Source: Marasmitruncus massiliensis (GTDB lineage: Bacteria; Bacillota; Clostridia; Oscillospirales; Ruminococcaceae). From it: a stretch of 64,000 nt of DNA. The position numbers and the translations under genes were made by a program. Positions within the stretch are counted from its first letter, which is position 1. The number at the start of each line of letters is the position of its first letter. The stretch lies in assembly GCF_900186535.1 (NCBI RefSeq), contig NZ_FYDE01000004.1, forward strand, positions 310,001 through 374,000. The letters are read 5' to 3'. Under the pieces are notes generated by a model that was not told where the DNA came from, searched no databases, and saw nothing but the letters and a program-made list of their open reading frames with translations. Shown piece after piece: positions 58,323 through 64,000 of this stretch.

Positions 58323-59438
58323 ATGAAAAAGTTAAAAATCGGTATCTGCGGCAGCGGATTCGCAGCCGAACTGCATGTCGAAGCCTACCGTCTGACACAC
58401 GGGTACGAGCCTTGCATCTGCGCGGTGGCGTCCCCGTCGCAGCGTGCGGTGGAATTTGCCGAAAAGCATGGCATTCCGCATACCTATACGAGCCTGGAAG
58501 AGATGCTCGATCATGAGCGGCTCGATCTGGTGGATATCTGCACGCCGCCGAACCTGCACGTTCCAATGATTAAAACCGCGCTGGCCGCCGGCTGCCATGT
58601 GATCTGCGAAAAGCCGCTCACCGGCTGGTTTGGCGACCCCAGAACTCCTGATATGCTGGAAAAGGTAACCGGGGAGCTTGATAGTCTCAAATCTGCGGTA
58701 GAACAGAGCGGAAAGCAGTTTTGCTATGCGGAAAACTTTGTCTATGCCCCGGCGGTTCAGAAAAGCCGTCGACTGCTTGAAGCGACGGGTGATAAAGTGC
58801 TGTTTTTGCGCGGCGAGGAATCGCACAGCGGTTCGCACGCACCGCACGCCGCACTTTGGAGCGCGAACGGCGGTGGCTCGCTGATCCGGCAGGGCTGCCA
58901 TCCGCTCACTGCGCTGCTCTATTTGAAAGGCTGCGGGGTGCGCAGCGTAATCTGCGATGTCGGCAGTCTGGTACCGGAACTTACTGAAGAGGAGCGTCGG
59001 AATATCCATGCGCGTCCGCAGGACGTGGAGGATCTGGCGAACCTGCTCCTTACCTTCGAGGATGGAACCAAAGGCAGTGTCACCGCGGGCGATCTGATTC
59101 TCGGCGGGGTGCGCAATTCAGTTGAAGTGTTCACCACCGGCGGGGTACATCTCTGTAACCTCTCGCAGAGCGACCAGATGCGGGTTTACCATGTGGACGA
59201 TACAAAGCTGCAAAATGAATCTTTTACCGAGAAGGTCGAAACCCGCCGCGGCTGGCAGTCGATCTTTCTGGATGAATCTTATGCTCGCGGTTATGTGGGC
59301 GAATTGCAGGATATTTTGGAGTGCGCGGCGGGGGACAAGGCAACGCCCGAATCGGATTTTGCGCTCGCTTATGAGACGATCCGGGTGACTTATGCCGCGT
59401 ACCAGTCCGCGCTGGAGGGAAAAAGGGTTACCCTCTGA
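58323..59438 (+). CDS. Gfo/Idh/MocA-family oxidoreductase (first of three)
   Basis: 371 residues. N-terminal Rossmann fold with GICGSGFAAELHVEAYRL, and CEKPLTGWFG containing the conserved Lys-Pro. The C-terminal domain has GGGSLIRQGCHPLTALLYLK, with a His typical of the catalytic set. NAD(P)-dependent oxidation or reduction of a sugar-like substrate is expected. I start at ATG 58323 with GGGGGAG upstream, 28 bases after tctA. Confidence 0.88.
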   Translation: MKKLKIGICGSGFAAELHVEAYRLTHGYEPCICAVASPSQRAVEFAEKHGIPHTYTSLEEMLDHERLDLVDICTPPNLHVPMIKTALAAGCHVICEKPLTGWFGDPRTPDMLEKVTGELDSLKSAVEQSGKQFCYAENFVYAPAVQKSRRLLEATGDKVLFLRGEESHSGSHAPHAALWSANGGGSLIRQGCHPLTALLYLKGCGVRSVICDVGSLVPELTEEERRNIHARPQDVEDLANLLLTFEDGTKGSVTAGDLILGGVRNSVEVFTTGGVHLCNLSQSDQMRVYHVDDTKLQNESFTEKVETRRGWQSIFLDESYARGYVGELQDILECAAGDKATPESDFALAYETIRVTYAAYQSALEGKRVTL

Positions 59439-59478
59439 TTATCCGGGCAAAATGCCCGATCAAAAAGGAGAGTTTCTC

Positions 59479-60630
59479 ATGCTTGGAATTGCAATTTTGG
59501 GCGCTGGGGATATCGCGAACGTCCATATCGAAGCCTATCAGGCGCTGCATAATCGCTGTGAGATCCGCGCACTTGCTGACATTTTTCAGGATAAGGCCGA
59601 GGCAAAATGCCGGAAATACGGCCTTGCCTGTGATGTGGTTGCCGATTATCATGAGCTTCTGGAGAGAAAGGACATTGATCTTGTATCGATCTGTCTGCCG
59701 CCCTCTGCCCACTGCGAAGCGGTGGTAGATTTTCTGCGTGCCGGGAAACATGTCCTCTGTGAAAAGCCGATGGCGCCTTCACTTGAGGAGTGCGACCGGA
59801 TGATTGCCGCCGCGAAAGCAGGCGGCGCGAAACTGGGCGTCGTGGCTCAAAACCGCTTTAAGCCCGACATCATGCGCACCAAGAAGCTGATCGACAGCGG
59901 CGTTTTGGGGCAGATCTATTTCGCGCAGGCAAATTCGCTCTGGTGGCGTGGAGACAACTATTACAATCTCTGGTGGCGCGGTACCTGGGAGAAGGAAGGC
60001 GGCGGCTGTACCTTTATCCACGCGGTGCACCATATTGATCTCTTCCTTTGGCTGATGGGAGATCTTGCGGAAGTTTCCGCCATGGTTTCAAACCAGAACC
60101 ATCAAAACAGCGAGGTCGAGGATGTTTCGATTTCCACTCTGCGTTTTCAGAGCGGCGCAGTGGGCGCGGTAATCGCTTCGCTGCTGCACCATGGTGAGGA
60201 ACAGAAAATCATCATTGACGGCGCGAACGGCTCGATTGAGATCCCACACAAGGCGATGGCCAGCCGGCAGAAGTCCAATGGTTATCCAGAGCCGGATAAC
60301 GAGATGCAAAAAAAGATGGAAGATCTATTCGGGAGCTTCCCGGACCTCAAATACCGCGATCACTGCGGACAGATTGAGAACATGATCACCGCGATTGAAA
60401 CCGACTCCAATCCGCTCATCACCGGTGTGGATGGACGCAGGACGATCGAATTGATTACGGCGGTTTACCAATCGGCATTCACGGGCGAAAAAGTGACGTT
60501 CCCGATGGGCGAGAAGGACCTCTTTTATACTAGGAAGGGGCTGTTAAGCAAGGCCGTCAGATTCCATCAGAAGACAAAGAGTGTCGAGAATTATGCAGAT
60601 ACCGGTATCCAGGTCGGCGGCACACTTTGA
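59479..60630 (+). CDS. Gfo/Idh/MocA-family oxidoreductase (second of three)
   Basis: 383 residues. AILGAGDIANVHIEAYQALH forms the nucleotide loop, CEKPMAPSLEECDRMI carries the Lys-Pro pair, and GGGCTFIHAVHHIDLFLWLM the catalytic histidines. Start ATG 59479 with AAAAAGGAG eight bases upstream. It is more canonical than the other two copies and is probably the main dehydrogenase of the operon. Confidence 0.9.
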   Translation: MLGIAILGAGDIANVHIEAYQALHNRCEIRALADIFQDKAEAKCRKYGLACDVVADYHELLERKDIDLVSICLPPSAHCEAVVDFLRAGKHVLCEKPMAPSLEECDRMIAAAKAGGAKLGVVAQNRFKPDIMRTKKLIDSGVLGQIYFAQANSLWWRGDNYYNLWWRGTWEKEGGGCTFIHAVHHIDLFLWLMGDLAEVSAMVSNQNHQNSEVEDVSISTLRFQSGAVGAVIASLLHHGEEQKIIIDGANGSIEIPHKAMASRQKSNGYPEPDNEMQKKMEDLFGSFPDLKYRDHCGQIENMITAIETDSNPLITGVDGRRTIELITAVYQSAFTGEKVTFPMGEKDLFYTRKGLLSKAVRFHQKTKSVENYADTGIQVGGTL

Positions 60631-60644
60631 GAAGGGGAATGTAA

Positions 60645-61748
60645 ATGCAGAAAACAGATGGAATGAATTATGCGCCTGTTTCACAGGGAAAGGTGGAGGT
60701 GGTCTGCAAGCCGGGCGAATTTAACTTTGCCGCAATTGGGCTTGACCACGGCCATATTTTTGCGATCTGCAACGGCCTGCTGGAGGCGGGCGCAACGCTG
60801 ACAAAAGTCTGGGACTCCGACCCCCAAAAGGTGCGGGAATTTCTCGCTCGCTACCCACAGGCCAGCGCCGCTGAAAGTGAAACGGAGATTCTGGAAGACC
60901 CGGCCGTACAGATGGTAGTGAGCGCCGTGCGGCCCTGCCGCAGGTGTGAGCTGGGGCTTTCGGTTATGGCGCACGGTAAGGACTTTTTTGTGGATAAACC
61001 CGGGATGCTTACCGCGGCGGAGCTTGCTGCCGTGCGTGCGGGCTGCGAAAAAACCGGCAGAAAATATGTAGTCTATTATGGGGAGCGCATTCATGTAGAG
61101 GGTGCGGTATTCGCGGAAGAATTGATCCGGTCCGGCACGATCGGCCGGGTGCTGCAGGTGACCATTCTGGCTCCGCATCGCCTGAATCGACCGATCCGCT
61201 CCGACTGGTTTTTTGAAGAAAGCCAAAACGGCGGTATTATTACCGACCTTGGCAGCCATCAGATTGAACAGTTTTTAACCTATTGCGGAGCCGAAAGCGC
61301 TACCGTTCTTCAAAGCGCGGTGGCTAACTACGCCAACCGCGACAAGGCTCATTTTTACGACTTTGGCGAAGGGGTACTGCTTGCCGAAAACGGCGCGACG
61401 TGCTATTTCCGGGTCGACTGGTTCACACCGGACGGCATGTCCGCATGGGGGGATGGCCGTGTATTCGTCATGGGGGACAAGGGCTCCATTGAGATTCGTA
61501 AATATCTCGATGTAGCGGTTTCCGAGCAGGGAGACCATGTCATCTGGGTAGATCAGCAGGGGGAACATCGCGAGCAGGTAACCGGCAAGACCGGCTTTGT
61601 CTTCTTCGGCAGGCTGATCCGCGACTGCCTGCACCGCACCGAAACCGCGATCACGCAGGCACATACCTTCGAGGCAATGCGGCTGGCAATCGAGGCACAG
61701 GACAAGGCAATGAAAATCGGTCCGGCTGTCCGGACCGGCATAAACTAG
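60645..61748 (+). CDS. Gfo/Idh/MocA-family oxidoreductase (third, divergent)
   Basis: 367 residues. Overall fold as for the family: VDKPGMLTAAELAAV (Lys-Pro) and GGIITDLGSHQIEQFLTYCG. The usual Gly-rich dinucleotide loop is altered: FAAIGLDHGHIFAICNGLLE, so the cofactor mode may differ. Similar HGHIF-type members are known among sugar dehydrogenases and lyases. AGGGGAA precedes ATG, 14 bases after the second gene. Last gene of the operon. Confidence 0.85.
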   Translation: MQKTDGMNYAPVSQGKVEVVCKPGEFNFAAIGLDHGHIFAICNGLLEAGATLTKVWDSDPQKVREFLARYPQASAAESETEILEDPAVQMVVSAVRPCRRCELGLSVMAHGKDFFVDKPGMLTAAELAAVRAGCEKTGRKYVVYYGERIHVEGAVFAEELIRSGTIGRVLQVTILAPHRLNRPIRSDWFFEESQNGGIITDLGSHQIEQFLTYCGAESATVLQSAVANYANRDKAHFYDFGEGVLLAENGATCYFRVDWFTPDGMSAWGDGRVFVMGDKGSIEIRKYLDVAVSEQGDHVIWVDQQGEHREQVTGKTGFVFFGRLIRDCLHRTETAITQAHTFEAMRLAIEAQDKAMKIGPAVRTGIN

Positions 61749-61772
61749 AACAAAACAAATACGCTATTAAAC

Positions 61773-61818
61773 AAAAGGATGGCAGTCCCCATCGTGCACA
61801 GGGACTGCCATCCTTTTT
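61773..61818. terminator. Bidirectional terminator between TTT operon and V-ATPase operon
   Basis: AAAAGGATGGCAGTCCC / GGGACTGCCATCCTTTTT, with T runs on both strands. Confidence 0.9.
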
Positions 61819-61871
61819 CGCTTTTGTAGCGGTAAAATATAGGTCAAAACCTGCATTTTACCGGAAGCAGA

Positions 61872-62546
61872 TTACGCGATTTCCTCGTTCTGCCGTTCTT
61901 TGTAATGGTGCGCCTGCTCAAGCATCATGTCTTTGACCTTCATAAGCCTGATCTGTGTGGAACGCTCATTTTCGTCCAGCTTCATGGTGATATACTTGAT
62001 TTTGTCCTGCATATCCGGAATCATCACGTGTTCCAGCGCGTTGACACGCCGGCGGGTCTTTTCGATTTCGGCGGCCATGAGCTGGCAGGATTTTTCGCAT
62101 TCAGCAAGCCGGAGCATTTCCGGAAGAATATCTGCCAAAGATTTTACCGCACTGTCCAGATCAGCGGAAGTGAACGCGTAACCGTAGGAATAGATGTTGT
62201 TTGCGTCTGCTGTGCGGGTCTTATACTCAAATACGGGGATTTCAACGCTCATGACGTTGCGGTTGGAAGCCTCAAGATAGACTTCCTGCATCGGCGCCAT
62301 TAAGGCGACGTTGAGCACCTCGTCGTTCATACCCGCGCGAGCCAGCACAAAATTTTTGTTGGCGGCGGCAATTCCCGCTTCTACCTTTTCGCGCAGGACC
62401 TTATTTTCGCGGACAAGGTCGAGAAACTGACGCATCAGCTCATCCCGCTTGTCTTTGAGCAGTTTGTGTCCGCGTGTGGCGGTAACCAGCTTCTTTTTCA
62501 GACGGGTCAGCTCCATACGCGTTGGGTTTACATTGGTATTCGCCAA
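61872..62546 (-). CDS. atpD: V-type ATPase subunit D
   Basis: 224 residues. The N-terminus NPTRMELTRLKKKLVTATRG followed by HKLLKDKRDELMRQFLDLVR is the subunit D signature, and the protein is mostly long coiled coil, as expected for the central rotor stalk. TTG start with GGGGTGA upstream. It follows atpB by 34 bases in the operon. Confidence 0.93.
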   Translation of the reverse strand: MANTNVNPTRMELTRLKKKLVTATRGHKLLKDKRDELMRQFLDLVRENKVLREKVEAGIAAANKNFVLARAGMNDEVLNVALMAPMQEVYLEASNRNVMSVEIPVFEYKTRTADANNIYSYGYAFTSADLDSAVKSLADILPEMLRLAECEKSCQLMAAEIEKTRRRVNALEHVMIPDMQDKIKYITMKLDENERSTQIRLMKVKDMMLEQAHHYKERQNEEIA

Positions 62547-62580
62547 GGGTTGTCACCCCTTTCCCGTAGAATTCAAAGCA

Positions 62581-63951
62581 TTATTTGCCGTAATACTGGT
62601 CGAGAAACTCGTCCTTGATACGTTTCAGCTCGCTTCGCGGCAGGATATTCAGAAGTTTCCAGCCAATCGCAAGCGTATCCTCGATGTCGCGGTTGGTGTT
62701 ATAGCCCTGAGAAACATATTCCTGCTCGAACTCATCCGCAAATTTCGCATACAGCTTGTCGATATCGGTAAGCGCCGCCTCGCCGAGGATGACCATCAGC
62801 TCTTTTGCGTCTTTACCGCGGGAATAAGCCGCGAACAGCTGGTTCATCGTGTTCGCATGGTCTGCGCGGGTCTTGCCCGCGCCGATACCCTTATCTTTCA
62901 GACGGGACAGGGAGGGAAGCACATCGATCGGCGGCGTAACGCCTTTGCGGTACAGCTCACGGGAAAGGATGATCTGGCCCTCGGTGATGTAGCCGGTCAG
63001 GTCGGGGATCGGGTGCGTCTTATCATCCTCGGGCATTGTCAGAATCGGAATCATGGTGATGGAACCGGATTTGCCTTTCTGACGTCCGGCCCGCTCATAC
63101 AGCGATGCAAGGTCGGTGTACATGTAACCCGGATAGCCGCGGCGTCCCGGAACCTCTTTACGCGCCGCCGAAATCTCACGCAGGGAGTCGGCGTAGTTGG
63201 TGATATCGGTCAGGATGACCAGAACATGCATGTTTTTCTCAAATGCAAGATATTCCGCGGCGGTCAGCGCCATACGCGGAGTCGCGATACGCTCGACAGC
63301 CGGGTCGTTTGCAAGGTTCATGAACATGACCGCGCGGTCAAGCGCACCCGTTTCACGAAAGCTCTCGGTGAAGAAGTTCGCTTCCTCAAAGGTAATGCCC
63401 ATTGCGGCGAAAACGACCGCGAAAGGCTCGTCGGTTCCGCGTACCTTCGCCTGACGCGCGATCTGTGCGGCAAGGTTGGCGTGGGGCAGGCCGGAAGCGG
63501 AGAAGATCGGCAGTTTCTGGCCGCGGACCAGGGTGTTCAGGCCGTCAATTGCGGAAACGCCGGTCTGGATAAACTCCTGCGGGTAGTTTCTGGCGGCGGG
63601 ATTCATCGGCAGGCCGTTGATGTCCATACGTTTATCCGGCAGGATTTCCGGGCCGCCGTCGATGGGGCGCCCAAGGCCGTCGAACACGCGGGAAAGCATA
63701 TCCTCCGAAACCCCCAACTCCATGCTGCGCCCGAGGAACCGGACGCGGGAATTGGAAAGGTTGATACCGGTGGAGCTTTCAAACAGCTGAACCAGTGCGT
63801 TGCTGCCGTCTATCTCCAGCACCTTGCAGCGGCGCTTTTCGCCGGAAGCAAGCTCGATTTCACCCAACTCGTTATAAGTGACGTTCTCAACGCCGCGCAC
63901 CAGCATCAGAGGACCGGCTACCTCTTGAATCGTACGGTATTCCTTCGGCAT
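62581..63951 (-). CDS. atpB: V-type ATPase subunit B
   Basis: 456 residues, the non-catalytic nucleotide-binding subunit. It starts [20 protein letters not shown]; other family blocks are [40 protein letters not shown] and SALTRIL-like [19 protein letters not shown]. Walker A is absent, as normal for subunit B. In fermenting Clostridia this enzyme usually pumps protons or sodium at the cost of ATP. The ATG overlaps the stop of subunit A. Confidence 0.95.
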   Translation of the reverse strand: MPKEYRTIQEVAGPLMLVRGVENVTYNELGEIELASGEKRRCKVLEIDGSNALVQLFESSTGINLSNSRVRFLGRSMELGVSEDMLSRVFDGLGRPIDGGPEILPDKRMDINGLPMNPAARNYPQEFIQTGVSAIDGLNTLVRGQKLPIFSASGLPHANLAAQIARQAKVRGTDEPFAVVFAAMGITFEEANFFTESFRETGALDRAVMFMNLANDPAVERIATPRMALTAAEYLAFEKNMHVLVILTDITNYADSLREISAARKEVPGRRGYPGYMYTDLASLYERAGRQKGKSGSITMIPILTMPEDDKTHPIPDLTGYITEGQIILSRELYRKGVTPPIDVLPSLSRLKDKGIGAGKTRADHANTMNQLFAAYSRGKDAKELMVILGEAALTDIDKLYAKFADEFEQEYVSQGYNTNRDIEDTLAIGWKLLNILPRSELKRIKDEFLDQYYGK

Positions 63952-64000
63952 TAGAATTCCTCCTTCTGCTTGGCAAGCTCAGCGATTTCATTGGAGAGCG
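63951..64000 (-). CDS. atpA: V-type ATPase subunit A, C-terminal end (cut by window edge)
   Basis: The last 15 codons ([15 protein letters not shown], then TAA) read into atpB through a TAATG overlap. The position and the helical tail fit subunit A, the catalytic subunit that normally precedes B. Only the tail is seen. Confidence 0.75.
   Translation of the reverse strand, partial: LSNEIAELAKQKEEF

Noticed and set aside
62449-63954. Forward frame of 501 codons opposite the V-ATPase genes
   Set aside because: Shadow frame across two well-identified genes on the other strand.
1-64000. CRISPR array or toxin-antitoxin/defence locus
   Set aside because: No regularly spaced repeats and no Cas or classical defence genes were found; only a broken ardA and mobile-element remnants are present.

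Overview
The window looks like a chromosomal segment of a low-to-moderate GC Gram-positive Clostridia member, probably Oscillospiraceae/Ruminococcaceae-like. The grounds are strong AAGGAGG-type ribosome binding sites with many TTG/GTG starts, a T-box in front of thrS, a CIRCE element in front of htpG, RNase Y, a bacterial V-type ATPase and a selenium-dependent molybdenum hydroxylase maturation cluster. The assignment is by inference from gene content; no rRNA or species marker is present.

Layout. 1-1500: a TetR-controlled MacB-like ABC exporter with two palindromic operators. 1515-6316: a selenium locus, with LysR-yqeC-yqeB-xdhC reading left as one overlapping operon and selD reading right. 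SelD is itself a selenoprotein: an in-frame UGA at codon 17 and a downstream SECIS-like hairpin mean that a naive start call removes its active site. 6376-11217: an intact tRNA-Leu(CAA), then about 4.7 kb of decayed mobile DNA (broken ardA, frameshifted IS481-type transposase, LysR fragment, istA tail, istB with two amber codons), closed by a displaced 3' half of a tRNA-Leu with its own terminator. 11482-20054: a cyclic beta-1,2-glucan synthase (NdvB/Cgs type) divided between two adjacent genes. 20138-22798: a ClpP paralogue with an AraC-type regulator, and a glycosyltransferase with a methyltransferase-like tail. 22934-28602: a TetR / rifampicin-phosphotransferase-like / ABC exporter operon behind a promoter embedded in a 21-bp-arm palindrome.

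28989-38136: L-serine dehydratase subunits, a secreted protein with an internal duplication, tRNA-Leu(GAG), an SGNH hydrolase with a DUF4358 lipoprotein, a CorA magnesium transporter, a PflX-like radical SAM protein, and an S24-type repressor divergent from a small membrane protein. 38248-48436: RNase Y, T-box-thrS, an IS200-type element, an M23 envelope peptidase, murA, yycJ, rlmH and a small protein. 48512-53634: glutathione peroxidase, L-lactate dehydrogenase, MATE transporter, CIRCE-controlled htpG. 53813-61818: a LacI-regulated operon of a tripartite tricarboxylate transporter (TctC-TctB-TctA) with three Gfo/Idh/MocA oxidoreductases. 61872-64000: V-type ATPase subunits D, B and the end of A.

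The most unusual signal is the corA leader at 34810-35022. A 29-codon upstream ORF starts Met-Asn-Pro-Asp-Pro, resembling the Pro/acidic start of enterobacterial MgtL. Its last codons overlap one arm of two mutually exclusive hairpins, the second of which buries the corA Shine-Dalgarno. This arrangement would let the ribosome itself sense magnesium, and I do not recognise it as a described element in Firmicutes.
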